Shown here: one piece after another, positions 33,539-42,349 of the stretch
How the letters are laid out: every line of letters starts with the position of its first letter
Numbering within the stretch: the stretch's first letter is position 1
NCBI RefSeq assembly: GCF_001050515.1
Contig: NZ_CAHS01000004.1
Location: 1 to 64,000, forward strand
Source of the DNA: Erwinia piriflorinigrans CFBP 5888
GTDB lineage: Bacteria; Pseudomonadota; Gammaproteobacteria; Enterobacterales; Enterobacteriaceae
DNA: 64,000 nt
Direction of reading: 5' to 3'
Made by a program: the position numbers and the translations under genes
Notes under the pieces: generated by a model
Database searches by the model: none
The model's input: only the letters and a program-made list of their open reading frames with translations
What the model was told of the DNA's origin: nothing

Positions 33539-33625
33539 GCGAAGGTGGCGGAATTGGTAGACGCGCTAGCTTCAGGTGTTAGTGTCTTAACGGACGTGAG
33601 GGTTCAAGTCCCTCTCTTCGCACCA
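33539..33625 (+). tRNA. leuT: tRNA-Leu (anticodon CAG)
   Basis: An 87-nt class II tRNA with long variable arm (TGTCTTAACGGACG), anticodon CAG in TTCAGGT, acceptor GCGAAGG/CTTCGC and encoded ACCA end. Confidence 0.97.
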
Positions 33626-33653
33626 CAAAATCGTCAGCAGTAAATGCAGTTTT

Positions 33654-33730
33654 CGGCGAGTAGCGCAGCTTGGTAGCGCAACTGGTTTGGGACCAGTGGG
33701 TCGGAGGTTCGAATCCTCTCTCGCCGACCA
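33654..33730 (+). tRNA. proM: tRNA-Pro (anticodon TGG), first copy
   Basis: A 77-nt tRNA with acceptor CGGCGAG/CTCGCCG, anticodon loop TTTGGGA (TGG) and encoded ACCA. It corresponds to E. coli proM. A second, identical gene follows at 33976. The hairpin directly behind this copy (33739-33760, TCTGCTT-gta-AAGCAGG) has lost its T run. Confidence 0.97.
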
Positions 33731-33777
33731 ATTTTAACAATCTGCTTGTAAAGCAGGTTGTGTGCACCACAAGGTTG

Positions 33778-33886
33778 CAGGATGAGAACCTCCGAAGGAG
33801 GTTTGAGCCGAGCGAAGTGAGACAACGTTGCTTTAGCAACGGCCCGCAGGGCGGCTCAACGAGCCGTAATCCTCTCTCGCCGACCA
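33778..33886 (+). repeat. tRNA-Pro-tail repeat element, copy A
   Basis: A 109-nt element, 107/109 identical to copy B at 34101-34209. It contains hairpins AACCTCC-gaa-GGAGGTT, GTTGC-ttta-GCAAC and GCCC-gca-GGGC, enclosed by GAGCCG/CGGCTC. It ends with AATCCTCTCTCGCCGACCA, an exact copy of the last 19 nt of tRNA-Pro. The CGGCTC segment can pair either with the upstream GAGCCG or the GAGCCG just after it, so two folds are possible. Confidence 0.88.
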
Positions 33887-33892
33887 ATTTTA

Positions 33893-33916
33893 AAAACCTG
33901 CTAAGGCGGGTTTTTT
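33893..33916 (+). terminator. Terminator-like hairpin after repeat copy A
   Basis: AACCTGC-taag-GCGGGTT (one G-T pair) followed by six T. It lies between the copied tRNA tail and the second tRNA-Pro gene, so the second gene needs read-through or its own start. Confidence 0.75.
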
Positions 33917-33975
33917 GCTTAAACCCTAAGGGTTTTGGCGAATAAAAAGAAAAGTAGTGGCAATAAAGAAGTATT

Positions 33976-34052
33976 CGGCGAGTAGCGCAGCTTGGTAGCG
34001 CAACTGGTTTGGGACCAGTGGGTCGGAGGTTCGAATCCTCTCTCGCCGACCA
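33976..34052 (+). tRNA. tRNA-Pro (anticodon TGG), second copy
   Basis: A 77-nt gene identical in sequence to the first tRNA-Pro at 33654-33730. The E. coli operon has a single proM, so this is a tandem duplication. All stems and the encoded ACCA are intact, so it could be functional. Confidence 0.95.
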
Positions 34053-34058
34053 ATTTAG

Positions 34059-34087
34059 AAACCTGCTTGAAAAAGCAGGTTTTTTTT
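34059..34087 (+). terminator. Terminator after the second tRNA-Pro
   Basis: Perfect hairpin AACCTGCTT-gaaa-AAGCAGGTT followed by T7, starting 7 nt after the tRNA. Confidence 0.9.
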
Positions 34088-34100
34088 CGCCTGAAGCCAA

Positions 34101-34209
34101 CAGGATGAGAACCTCCGAAGGAGGTTTGAGCCGAGCGAAGCGAGACAACGTTGCTTTAGCAACGGCCCGAAGGGCGGCTCAACGAGCCGTAATCCTCTCT
34201 CGCCGACCA
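34101..34209 (+). repeat. tRNA-Pro-tail repeat element, copy B
   Basis: The second 109-nt copy, differing from copy A at two positions (T/C in GCGAAGYGAG, C/A in the GCCC hairpin loop). It also ends in the exact 19-nt tRNA-Pro tail (34191-34209). From the tail of the second tRNA-Pro to this tail the period is 157 nt. Confidence 0.88.
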
Positions 34210-34215
34210 ATTTAG

Positions 34216-34244
34216 AAACCTGCTTGAAAAAGCAGGTTTTTTTT
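34216..34244 (+). terminator. Terminator after repeat copy B
   Basis: An exact copy of the hairpin at 34059-34087 (AACCTGCTT-gaaa-AAGCAGGTT, then T run), carried along by the tandem repeat. Confidence 0.88.
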
Positions 34245-34257
34245 CGCCTGAAGCCAA

Positions 34258-34289
34258 CAGGATGAGAACCTCCGAAGGAGGTTTGAGCC
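34258..34289 (+). repeat. Truncated tRNA-Pro-tail repeat element, copy C
   Basis: The first 32 nt of the element, up to GGTTTGAGCC, after which identity ends abruptly at 34290. The stretch 34191-34289 is identical, base for base, to 34034-34132, marking the end of the tandem array. Confidence 0.85.
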
Positions 34290-34428
34290 TGCTGATTATA
34301 TGCACGGGATCATGTCACAAACAAATCAAGTTTGGTTGATGCTATAACGAAAAGTGCCAGACTTTCCCCTTGTTGACAGATACAAGCAGCATTGTTCCTG
34401 AAAGCGACTACCCATCGCCCCGGAACAG

Positions 34429-34458
34429 AAAAAACCGGCTTATAAGGCCGGTTTTTTT
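34429..34458 (+). terminator. Terminator downstream of the tRNA-Pro array
   Basis: Hairpin ACCGGC ... GCCGGT flanked by A and T runs. It may be the final terminator of the tRNA transcript. I recognise no gene between 34290 and 34429. Confidence 0.8.
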
Positions 34459-34545
34459 ATCTCTGCTTAAAGTGTTTTTGCGCCAAAATCTCCATTTGAA
34501 CAAGGCATAGGTCATGGTGGCGACCAATAAGCCGTTGGCACGAAT

Positions 34546-34626
34546 TGTCGCTGTTCGAAGACGTATAATCCCCTGTTTTATAAGTGATTGATTTAATCAT
34601 TCGCGATTTGTCTTTCACTGGCGACG
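34546..34626 (+). promoter_or_regulatory. Two GlrR-like activator sites upstream of glmZ
   Basis: TGTC-N10-GACG occurs at 34546-34563 and again at 34609-34626, one base off the TGTC-N10-GACA pattern of GlrR (YfhA) sites that control glmY and glmZ in enterobacteria. They lie 145-225 nt upstream of the RNA start, a normal distance for a sigma-54 enhancer. Confidence 0.65.
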
Positions 34627-34744
34627 TTTACGCCACCGCTCCGTTCTCTGCTGGCTTCAGTCAATTTAGTCAGTAGTGAGCATTTGAAAGAAATAATCTT
34701 AAAAATCAGAAGAGTATAAGTTTTTACGGTGCCGTTGCCATTTT

Positions 34745-34758
34745 GGCATGCAGTGTGC
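34745..34758 (+). promoter_or_regulatory. Sigma-54 promoter of glmZ
   Basis: TTGGCATGCAGTGTGCA has the invariant GG and GC dinucleotides separated by exactly 10 nt, as in -24/-12 promoters. GC ends 13 nt before the expected GlmZ 5' end. Confidence 0.8.
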
Positions 34759-34770
34759 AAGAATGACTGC

Positions 34771-34969
34771 GTAGATGCTCATTCCACCTCCTATGTTTGC
34801 GTAAGCTTCATAAACCTGGGAATGACGCAGAGCCACTTTATGGTACCTGTTGCCCAACAGCCAATATCGCTCCGGCCTTATTGGATCTCGGGCACCACGT
34901 TGAGTCGGGTACCAATCGGTTGTCTTACCGACCTGATATTTATACCTGCCGATCGGCAGGTTTTTTTTT
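34771..34969 (+). ncRNA. glmZ: Small regulatory RNA GlmZ
   Basis: In E. coli GlmZ base-pairs with the glmS leader, with Hfq, to activate synthesis of glucosamine-6-phosphate synthase; GlmY and RapZ/RNase E control its decay. The start GTAGATGCTCATTCCA, the internal GGAATGACGCAGAGCC and the glmS-pairing segment around CACGTTGAGT match what I recall of E. coli GlmZ. It ends in the terminator CCTGCCGATCGGCAGG plus nine T (34945-34969). Its place next to hemY is also as in E. coli. The 5' end is inferred. Confidence 0.9.
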
Positions 34970-35016
34970 CCTGTCTGTTTATCGCTACCTTATCGTTGGC
35001 TTGTACATTTGCGGGC

Positions 35017-35044
35017 ATAAAAAAGCCGGGCTGTGTGCCCGGCA
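35017..35044 (-). terminator. Terminator of the hemCDXY operon
   Basis: Read on the minus strand: GCCGGGC-acaca-GCCCGGC followed by six T, 20 nt after the hemY stop. Confidence 0.9.
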
Positions 35045-35063
35045 TGATGAAATCCTGGATGAT

Positions 35064-36254
35064 TCAGGGATTGTTTTTTAGTGTCAACAGCAGGCCGTCG
35101 CGACGCATGGTTGCGGCCTCTTCCGTCTTATGCTGACGGTCAAGCGTATCGGCCAGCCACGCATAGTCGAAGGCGTCCGGGCGCTGTTGCAGTGCGGCCC
35201 TGAACGCTTCGCTTGCCTGCTCCCACTCGCCGTGTTTCATCAGCAGCTGGCCCAGCGTACTGTGTAGCAGCGGTGTGGCGCCGTGTTGCTTGATCTGTTG
35301 GCGTAACGTTTTTTCCAGCTGTTCCGGATTACCGGTTTTCAGACGGGGCATCAGCAGCACCAGACGCTCATCATAGTGACGTTTCAGACCTTCCAGCACA
35401 ATTTTCTGCGCGGTATCGTGATCGTCACAGACGATAAGATGGTCAGCCATCGCCACCTGTAGCGCGGTTTCATGGCGAGTTTTGCGACTTTGATTTTGCC
35501 ACCAGCGTTTCAGACCATCGCTGCCCTGATCGGCCATTGCCTGATTCATCAGGCCAAGCCAGGACTGTTGTTGCAGCTCGATACGATGATTTGCATCGCC
35601 TAACTGAATTTTCTCCATAGCGGGCAGAATGTTCAGCAGCGCACCCCAAGCCTGAGTGCGTATGTAAGCCTGTTCCGCCAGACGCAACACTTCAGGATGG
35701 CGCGGCGCGATTTCCAACAGGCGGTCGATACCATGACGTGCCGCATGATCTTCATTACGTGCCAGCTGAATACGCACACGGGTGATCTCAACCGGCAGTG
35801 GGTCGCCATCATTGAGTTCGCTGGCGCGTTCCATGTGCTGGTTGGCGCGCTTCTCGTCACCGCGCTGCTGCGCTGCTTCAGCGGCCAGCAGGTAGTTGAC
35901 CATTGGCTGTTCGGCATGGTCGGCATGATGTGACAGCAGCTTTTCAACCTGCTTGTAATCGCCTTCCGCGAGCTTTATCAGCGCGGCATTAGTCTGCTTG
36001 TGTGCACGACGCCTTTTGCGGCCGGTAAACCAGCCACGGGTACGGGCACCGGTACGAAATACCCGGCGCAGCAGCCACTCAATGGCCAGAATAACAACCA
36101 GGGACAGCAACAGGATGATAACCAGACCTGTGACACTGGTTTCAATATTCCAGTTATCGGTCTGAATCAGCACATAACCCTGGTGCCCGGCTATCATCGG
36201 CCCTACGACGACACCGGCAATCAACAGCAGAAATAACAGCAGAACTTTTAACAT
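35064..36254 (-). CDS. hemY: HemY, membrane TPR protein of the hem operon
   Basis: A 396-aa inner-membrane protein with two hydrophobic segments at the N-terminus (LKVLLLFLLLIAGVVVGPMI and VTGLVIILLLSLVVILAIEW), then a cytoplasmic domain of tetratricopeptide-like helices. It is linked to haem and tetrapyrrole metabolism by its operon, and should not be confused with protoporphyrinogen oxidase HemY of Gram-positives. It follows hemX by 2 nt. Confidence 0.94.
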   Translation of the reverse strand: MLKVLLLFLLLIAGVVVGPMIAGHQGYVLIQTDNWNIETSVTGLVIILLLSLVVILAIEWLLRRVFRTGARTRGWFTGRKRRRAHKQTNAALIKLAEGDYKQVEKLLSHHADHAEQPMVNYLLAAEAAQQRGDEKRANQHMERASELNDGDPLPVEITRVRIQLARNEDHAARHGIDRLLEIAPRHPEVLRLAEQAYIRTQAWGALLNILPAMEKIQLGDANHRIELQQQSWLGLMNQAMADQGSDGLKRWWQNQSRKTRHETALQVAMADHLIVCDDHDTAQKIVLEGLKRHYDERLVLLMPRLKTGNPEQLEKTLRQQIKQHGATPLLHSTLGQLLMKHGEWEQASEAFRAALQQRPDAFDYAWLADTLDRQHKTEEAATMRRDGLLLTLKNNP

Positions 36255-36256
36255 GA

Positions 36257-37396
36257 TTATTCTCCCTGTTTCGGCTGCGGAACCGCTGTAGCGGAAGGTT
36301 GTGCAAGGAGATTGCGCACGCGAGTCTGCGTCAGTTTATCGATAACGGGCTGGCTGAGTAATGTTTCCGGCACATCCATTGAGATACTCTGCTCGCTCAA
36401 ACTATCTAACTGGCTAAGATAAGCCTTGGTATTCGCGTCGCTGGTATCGTACCAGGCACGTATCCATGCGGAAACGGTGTCGATCGACTGTTTATAGATT
36501 TCGTCCTGATGACGAGGAACTGCCTGAGCCGCAATCAGCAGACGTGAACGGATATTCTCGCGCAGATAAACATCCTGATTCGGTGCCAGCAGGGGTTCAG
36601 CGGTGGCATCACGGCGGCGAACGGTGATGAAATCATCCATAAAGTTATGCCAGCTTTTCACCAGATTCTGACGCCATTCACGCAGTGAGGAAGAGAGCGC
36701 ACCGCTGTCGGCATCCATCGGCTCGTCATCGCTGTTGTTATCGGCAAGACGCAGATTATCGATGCTGTTAGACAGCTGATTCAGCTTGAGAATGACGCCG
36801 TCATAATCCACCTGGCTAAGAGCGGAAAGCGTGCTGATATCCTGGGCAAGCGCACGGCGTGCGCCGATAAGGCTGGGATCATTCATATCCGCCAGGCTGG
36901 CATCGGCACTTTTCAGCAGGGCGGCAGCGCTGGTGACATCGCGGTCGTTCCAAAGTTTGCGTCCGGCCATTTTGACCAGATAGTCTGCCTGGGACAACAT
37001 CCAGGTTTGGGCATCACTGCCTGAAATAGTGGCGACTTTTTGTTTCAGCTCGTCCAGCTGCTGGTTCAGGGCGGTCTGCTGCTGTCGTGACGTATCCAGC
37101 GCGCTGGTTTGCACTGTCAGCTTATCAACCAACGATTGTTTATCGTTCGCGGATTGCTGTTGCAGCTCAGAGAGCTGTGCTGCCAGTGTTTGATTGGTGA
37201 CGGCCTGAAGTTGCGCCTGATGTTTTCCATACATATAGAGACCCGCGCCTACCGCCAGAGCAATAGCGATAGCGACTGCGCCGAGCACCTTTCCGCTACG
37301 TCCAGCTTGCGACGGCGGCTGTGGTTCAGAAGCGGAGGTTTCAACCGCTGGGGTGGTCTCTTCAACCATGGCGGAGGAATCTTTGTGTTCCGTCAT
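36257..37396 (-). CDS. hemX: HemX, membrane protein of the hem operon
   Basis: A 379-aa protein with a single membrane helix ([20 protein letters not shown], about residues 37-56) after a proline- and acid-rich cytoplasmic tail, then a long coiled coil ([20 protein letters not shown] onward) and a helical domain. Annotated in E. coli as putative uroporphyrinogen methyltransferase, but it lacks methyltransferase motifs and its role is uncertain. Confidence 0.93.
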   Translation of the reverse strand: MTEHKDSSAMVEETTPAVETSASEPQPPSQAGRSGKVLGAVAIAIALAVGAGLYMYGKHQAQLQAVTNQTLAAQLSELQQQSANDKQSLVDKLTVQTSALDTSRQQQTALNQQLDELKQKVATISGSDAQTWMLSQADYLVKMAGRKLWNDRDVTSAAALLKSADASLADMNDPSLIGARRALAQDISTLSALSQVDYDGVILKLNQLSNSIDNLRLADNNSDDEPMDADSGALSSSLREWRQNLVKSWHNFMDDFITVRRRDATAEPLLAPNQDVYLRENIRSRLLIAAQAVPRHQDEIYKQSIDTVSAWIRAWYDTSDANTKAYLSQLDSLSEQSISMDVPETLLSQPVIDKLTQTRVRNLLAQPSATAVPQPKQGE

Positions 37397-37492
37397 AATG
37401 GCTCATCCCATTTTTAAGTGATAAAGCCTTAATCTTTCGCATTGCAGGCGTAATGACTGCCTTCCTGTCACGCGAAGTCTTTAAGGATATAA

Positions 37493-38230
37493 TTATATCG
37501 CACACAATAGTGCATCATTATCCGCACCGTCGGCGACATCAATGTTCGCCCACCCGAGTTTTCTCGCCAGGGTGGCCAAACGCTCACTGACGACCACTAG
37601 CCGACAGTGTAATAGCCATTCATCCCGATCGACATCGGTGAATAGCGAGTAGAGCTGTTGCAACATTTCACCGCTGGTCACCACGATCGTATCAACCCCC
37701 TGGTTGCGCCAGCGACGGCCCTCTTCTGCGCCGTGATAGTACTTTTGACAACGTTGATAACACTCAATAAATTCTATTTGAGCGCCCCGGCTAAGCAGTG
37801 TTTCCGCGAGTAATTCACGCCCACCGTTGCCGCGCAGAATCAACGCGCGTTTGCCCGCTACGGCTTGCAAATCGGGCAGTTGGATCAGTATTTCACTGGT
37901 ATCCTGCTCGTGTGGCCAGGAAATTTGATGCCCACTGGCGGCATGAAACGCCAGTGCGGTACTACGTCCTATTGCATAATAGTCCAGGCTGGCAGGCCAT
38001 GTGGAATCTACACGGTTAAATGTGGCTTGAGCATAGTGAATGACCTGCTGTGACAGAATGAAAACCAAGTCTCCTGCTTTCAGTGACTTTAGGCGATCGG
38101 GCAAAATATCCAGCTGAGTACCCGGGGTGAATTCTATCAGTGGGAACGACCAGGCCACTCGCCCGCGCAAACGCAGACGGCTAACCAGCTCATCTGCGGC
38201 CGGTGACGGGCGGGTGACCAAAATGCTCAT
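37493..38230 (-). CDS. hemD: Uroporphyrinogen-III synthase
   Basis: A 245-aa enzyme that cyclises hydroxymethylbilane to uroporphyrinogen III with inversion of ring D. The family is poorly conserved; [20 protein letters not shown] at the start, [15 protein letters not shown] in the middle, and [11 protein letters not shown] are typical. It overlaps hemC by 4 nt. Confidence 0.95.
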   Translation of the reverse strand: MSILVTRPSPAADELVSRLRLRGRVAWSFPLIEFTPGTQLDILPDRLKSLKAGDLVFILSQQVIHYAQATFNRVDSTWPASLDYYAIGRSTALAFHAASGHQISWPHEQDTSEILIQLPDLQAVAGKRALILRGNGGRELLAETLLSRGAQIEFIECYQRCQKYYHGAEEGRRWRNQGVDTIVVTSGEMLQQLYSLFTDVDRDEWLLHCRLVVVSERLATLARKLGWANIDVADGADNDALLCAI

Positions 38231-39168
38231 GCCGGTGAGTTCCCCTGATAGACGGCAGCGAGAATATCGTGTGCGCCATTGTCCAATAGTTCTTCAGCCA
38301 GTGAGATGCCCATTTTTTCGGCATCTGCTCGCGGGCCGCGGCGTTCGCCGCGTACCATCTCGTTACCGTCCGGTGAGCCAACCAGCCCGCGTAGCCAAAG
38401 TTGGTCGCCTTCCAGCAGTGCATAACTGCCAATGGGCACCTGGCAACCGCCTTCCAGTCGGGTATTCATCGCCCGCTCGGCGCTTACCCGGCAGGCGGTG
38501 TCATCATGATTTAACGCCGCGAGCAAACCGATCGTGTGCGTATCGTCAAGACGACATTCAATACCGACCGCGCCCTGGCCAACCGCAGGCAGCGACTCTT
38601 CAGCGGGCATCACCTGGCGGATACGATCGCCCAGGCCCAGTCGTTTCAATCCGGCAACGGCCAGAATAATGGCATCGTATTCACCCGCATCCAGTTTACC
38701 GAGACGGGTACCGACGTTACCCCGCAGTGAGCGGATCACCAGGTCCGGGCGACGGGCGCTGAGCTGGCATTGACGGCGCAGGCTGGATGTACCGACAATC
38801 GCACCCTGTGGCAGTGAGTCCACCGATGCGTAATGAGGTGAAACAAACGCATCATGGGGGTCTTCGCGCTCACAGATAGCCACTAATCCCAGCCCTGGCG
38901 GGAAGGCAACCGGCACATCTTTCATTGAGTGCACGGCAATATCGGCGCGGCCTGACAGCATCGCCTGCTCAAGCTCTTTCACGAATAATCCCTTACCGCC
39001 CACCTTCGCCAGCGGGGTGTCGAGGATCACATCTCCACGCGTCACCATTGGTAATAGCTCCACGCGCAGCCCCGGATGACAGGCGATTAAGCGCCGTTGT
39101 ACGTACTCCGCCTGCCATAAAGCAAGAGGACTTCTCCTGGTGGCAATTCTTAAAATTTTGTCTGACAT
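38227..39168 (-). CDS. hemC: Porphobilinogen deaminase (hydroxymethylbilane synthase)
   Basis: A 313-aa enzyme that joins four porphobilinogens into hydroxymethylbilane. The dipyrromethane cofactor cysteine is C242 in [10 protein letters not shown], the same number as in E. coli. It is the first gene of hemCDXY and is divergent from cyaA, with a 293-nt shared control region. Confidence 0.97.
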   Translation of the reverse strand: MSDKILRIATRRSPLALWQAEYVQRRLIACHPGLRVELLPMVTRGDVILDTPLAKVGGKGLFVKELEQAMLSGRADIAVHSMKDVPVAFPPGLGLVAICEREDPHDAFVSPHYASVDSLPQGAIVGTSSLRRQCQLSARRPDLVIRSLRGNVGTRLGKLDAGEYDAIILAVAGLKRLGLGDRIRQVMPAEESLPAVGQGAVGIECRLDDTHTIGLLAALNHDDTACRVSAERAMNTRLEGGCQVPIGSYALLEGDQLWLRGLVGSPDGNEMVRGERRGPRADAEKMGISLAEELLDNGAHDILAAVYQGNSPA

Positions 39169-39323
39169 GCTTGATACCGTTTTGATCGTTCACTGATTAT
39201 CCTATCATTGAACCGGGAAGGCTGTCAGTTAAACGGCGGTGAAGGATGGTATTGCGGTGGTTTGAAAGTAAAATGTGCTAGACTAGCAGGTAGCGTAAAT
39301 TTCTTTATGGTCAATCTGACGGG

Positions 39324-39339
39324 TGTCAGGTTGGTCACG
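39324..39339 (+). promoter_or_regulatory. Candidate CRP site upstream of cyaA
   Basis: TGTCA-N6-TCACG within GGTGTCAGGTTGGTCACGTT lines up with the CRP site of the E. coli cyaA P2 promoter as I recall it. A -10-like CATAAT follows at 39348-39353. CRP binding here would repress cyaA. The rest of the hemC-cyaA gap shows no gene. Confidence 0.55.
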
Positions 39340-39461
39340 TTTCCAGCCATAATCTGAACCCTTATTTTTAAAGCAAACGGCAGATTGCGGAAACAGAACT
39401 TTTTTATACCCTTGTCGGTCATCAACGGGGTATAGGCACTGGGATAATCAGGTGAGACGTC

Positions 39462-42017
39462 TTGTACCTCTACATAGAGACACTGAAACAGAGACTGGAT
39501 GCCATCAATCAGCTGCGCGTTGACCGCGCTCTGGCTGCGATGGGGCCTGCATTCCAACAGGTTTACAGTCTTCTGCCAACCTTATTACATTATCACCATC
39601 CACTGATGCCGGGTTACCTGGAAGGTAACGTCCCGCACGGCATCAGCTTTTACACGCCTGATGAAAATCAACTCGCTTATCTGCGCACGCTGGAAGAAAA
39701 ATCTGGCTCCGATGTTGCCACTCTTGCGCCGGGTGAAATGCCGATTACCGGCGTGTATTCAATGGGTAGTACCTCTTCCGTTGGGCAGAACGCCACTTCC
39801 GATCTTGATATTTGGGTTTGCCACCAGTCGTGGCTGGACAATGACGAACGCCTCAGCCTACAGAAGAAATGCATTCTGCTGCAAAACTGGTGTCAGGAAA
39901 TGGGCATTGAGGTCAGTTTCTTCCTGATCGATGAAAATCGCTTCCGTCACAATGAAAGTGGCAGCCTCGGCGGTGAAGATTGCGGTTCAACTCAGCATAT
40001 TCTGCTGCTTGATGAATTTTACCGCACCGCCGTCCGCATGGCCGGTAAACGCATTCTGTGGAATATGGTGCCGCGTGAAGAAGAAGACCAGTACGATGAC
40101 TATGTCATGTCGCTGTATCAACGCGGGGTGTTGACGCCTAATGAATGGCTGGATCTCGGCGGTCTCGGCACGCTATCGGCAGAAGAGTATTTTGGTGCCA
40201 GCCTGTGGCAGCTGTATAAAAGTATCGACTCGCCGTATAAGGCGGTGTTGAAAACCCTGCTGCTTGAAGCTTACTCCTGGGAGTATCCTGACACGCGCCT
40301 GTTGGCGATGGACATTAAACAGCGCCTGCATGACGGCGAGATTGTTTCTTACGGTCTTGATCCCTATTGCATGATGCTTGAGCGCGTGACCCGATATCTC
40401 ACCGGCATTGACGATCATGCCCGCCTCGATCTGGTACGCCGCTGTTTCTATTTAAAGGTGTGTGAGAAGTTGTCACTGACATCAGAAAACAGCGGCTGGC
40501 GGCGTGAAATTCTCAGTCAGCTGGTGCGGGAGTGGGGCTGGGATAAGCAGCGACTGGCGATGCTTGATAGCCGTGCGGACTGGAAAATCGGGCAGGTACG
40601 CGAAGCGCACAATGAGCTGCTGGATGCGATGATGCAGAGCTACCGCAACCTGATCCGCTTTGCCCGGCGTAATAATTTAAGCGTGAGCGCCAGCCCGCAG
40701 GATATTGGCGTGCTAACGCGCAAACTTTACGCCGCGTTTGAAGCGTTACCGGGTAAAGTGACGCTGCTTAATCCGCAGATATCGCCCGATCTTTCCGAAC
40801 CGCATCTTACGTTTATCCATGTGCCCAATGGCCGGGCAAATCGTGCGGGCTGGTATCTGTATAACCAGGCGCCGGACATGGATTCGATTATCAGCCATCA
40901 GCCACTCGAATATAACCGCTATCTGAATAAGCTGGTGGCATGGGCGTGGTTTAACGGTTTGCTGACCAGCAACACGCGCCTGTATATCAAAGGTAATGAG
41001 AGCTTCGAGCTGTCTCGTTTGCAGGAGCTGGTGGCGGATGTAACGCACCATTTCCCCGTGAGGCTACCGACACCGACACCGAAAGCGCTCTACAGCCCGT
41101 GTGAAATTCGCCATCTGGCCATTATTATTAACCTGGAAGCGGACCCGACGGCAGCCTTCCGCAACCAGGTGGTGCACTTCGATTTCCGCAAGCTGGACAT
41201 CTTCAGTTTCGGTCAGCAGCAGCAGTGCCTGGTGGGCAGCGTTGACCTGCTATATCGCAATTCGTGGAATGAAGTGCGTACTCTGCATTTCAACGGCGAA
41301 CAGTCGATGATTGAAGCGTTAAAAACGATCTTGGGCAAAATGCATCAGGATGCCTCGCCGCCCGATTCGGTTGACGTGTTTTGCTACAGTCAGCACTTGC
41401 GTGGATTGATTCGCACCCGTGTGCAACAGCTGATCTCTGAATGTATTGAACAGCGTCTTTCGAGCACGCGCCAGGAGCCGGGCCGTTTTAAAGCGTTGCG
41501 CGTGGCCGGTCAGACCTGGGGGCTGTTCTTCGAGCGTCTCAGCGTCTCGGTACAGAAGCTGGAGAACGCGGTGGAATTCTACGGAGCTATCTCAAATAAT
41601 AAACTGCACGGCCTGTCGCTGAAGGTAGAAAGCGACCAGACTCGGCTGCCAGCGGTGGTCAATGGCTATGCCAGTGAAGGCATTATCCAGTTTTTCTTTG
41701 AAGATACCCATGACGATCACGGTTTCAATATTTATATCCTCGATGAAACTAACCGTGTTGAGATCTATCACCATTGTGAGGGCAGTAAAGAGGAGCTGGT
41801 GCGCGACGTAAGCCGCTTTTACTCATCTTCTCACGATCGCTTTACCTACGGGTCAAGCTTTATCAATTTTAACCTGCCACAGTTCTATCAGATTGTGCAG
41901 GTCGACGACCGTTTCCAGGTGATCCCTTTTCGCAGCCAGGTGATAACGCAGCTGTGCGCCAATTTGCCGGACGCGGCGGCGGGTGAAGGCAGCGACCGTT
42001 GCTACCAGATGCAGTAA
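39462..42017 (+). CDS. cyaA: Adenylate cyclase, class I
   Basis: Makes cAMP from ATP; activated through phosphorylated EIIA-Glc. The 851-aa protein starts with the rare codon TTG, as in E. coli, giving [19 protein letters not shown]. The N-terminal catalytic half has the nucleotidyltransferase motif [19 protein letters not shown] (about 105-123), and the C-terminal half is regulatory. The extreme C-terminus (from about residue 828) differs from E. coli. In E. coli cyaY follows; here it does not. Confidence 0.96.
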   Translation: MYLYIETLKQRLDAINQLRVDRALAAMGPAFQQVYSLLPTLLHYHHPLMPGYLEGNVPHGISFYTPDENQLAYLRTLEEKSGSDVATLAPGEMPITGVYSMGSTSSVGQNATSDLDIWVCHQSWLDNDERLSLQKKCILLQNWCQEMGIEVSFFLIDENRFRHNESGSLGGEDCGSTQHILLLDEFYRTAVRMAGKRILWNMVPREEEDQYDDYVMSLYQRGVLTPNEWLDLGGLGTLSAEEYFGASLWQLYKSIDSPYKAVLKTLLLEAYSWEYPDTRLLAMDIKQRLHDGEIVSYGLDPYCMMLERVTRYLTGIDDHARLDLVRRCFYLKVCEKLSLTSENSGWRREILSQLVREWGWDKQRLAMLDSRADWKIGQVREAHNELLDAMMQSYRNLIRFARRNNLSVSASPQDIGVLTRKLYAAFEALPGKVTLLNPQISPDLSEPHLTFIHVPNGRANRAGWYLYNQAPDMDSIISHQPLEYNRYLNKLVAWAWFNGLLTSNTRLYIKGNESFELSRLQELVADVTHHFPVRLPTPTPKALYSPCEIRHLAIIINLEADPTAAFRNQVVHFDFRKLDIFSFGQQQQCLVGSVDLLYRNSWNEVRTLHFNGEQSMIEALKTILGKMHQDASPPDSVDVFCYSQHLRGLIRTRVQQLISECIEQRLSSTRQEPGRFKALRVAGQTWGLFFERLSVSVQKLENAVEFYGAISNNKLHGLSLKVESDQTRLPAVVNGYASEGIIQFFFEDTHDDHGFNIYILDETNRVEIYHHCEGSKEELVRDVSRFYSSSHDRFTYGSSFINFNLPQFYQIVQVDDRFQVIPFRSQVITQLCANLPDAAAGEGSDRCYQMQ

Positions 42018-42121
42018 CATTCAGTACTTCCCGCCGGGCCAGATTCGCTTTTCCTGTTGCTTTTCGGACTTCAACTGCGATGATAGGCGGCATATACAGA
42101 TTGAAGATGAGCAGAATGAGA

Positions 42122-42322
42122 ATGAAAAAACGAATTAGCCAGCTGGCCTTGATAATGGCTGCCGCGAGCCTGACGGGATGTGGTCTGAAAGGCCCGCTTT
42201 ATTTTCCAAATCAGCAGCAGGACAAGCCGAAAACCACCCAGGCAGCGCCATCGACACCTTCCGGCAGCCATGCACAACAGTCTGCCACGGCGAAAGGGCA
42301 GAGTGCGCAACCGACTCAGTAA
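42122..42322 (+). CDS. lptM: LPS translocon maturation lipoprotein LptM (YifL)
   Basis: A 66-aa lipoprotein with a short basic start (MKKRISQ), a hydrophobic stretch and lipobox SLTG-C20, followed by GLKGPLYFP, the family signature. LptM helps oxidative maturation of LptD in the outer-membrane LPS translocon. The start is uncertain: ATGs at 42107 and 42116 are in frame, but 42122 gives the normal signal peptide. Confidence 0.88.
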   Translation: MKKRISQLALIMAAASLTGCGLKGPLYFPNQQQDKPKTTQAAPSTPSGSHAQQSATAKGQSAQPTQ

Positions 42323-42349
42323 ATTATGACGCACTCGGCGGAGCAGAAA

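Noticed and set aside
33579-34148. 189-codon minus-strand frame across the tRNA genes
   Set aside because: It runs antisense through tRNA-Leu and both tRNA-Pro genes. Its internal repeats simply reflect the duplicated tRNA and repeat DNA.
33654-34289. Repeat spacing that might suggest a CRISPR array
   Set aside because: Units are 109-157 nt, contain whole tRNA genes and terminators, and lack short uniform repeats with unique spacers.
34729-35136. 135-codon plus-strand frame
   Set aside because: It covers the glmZ RNA gene and the hemY terminator and runs into hemY antisense; no family features.
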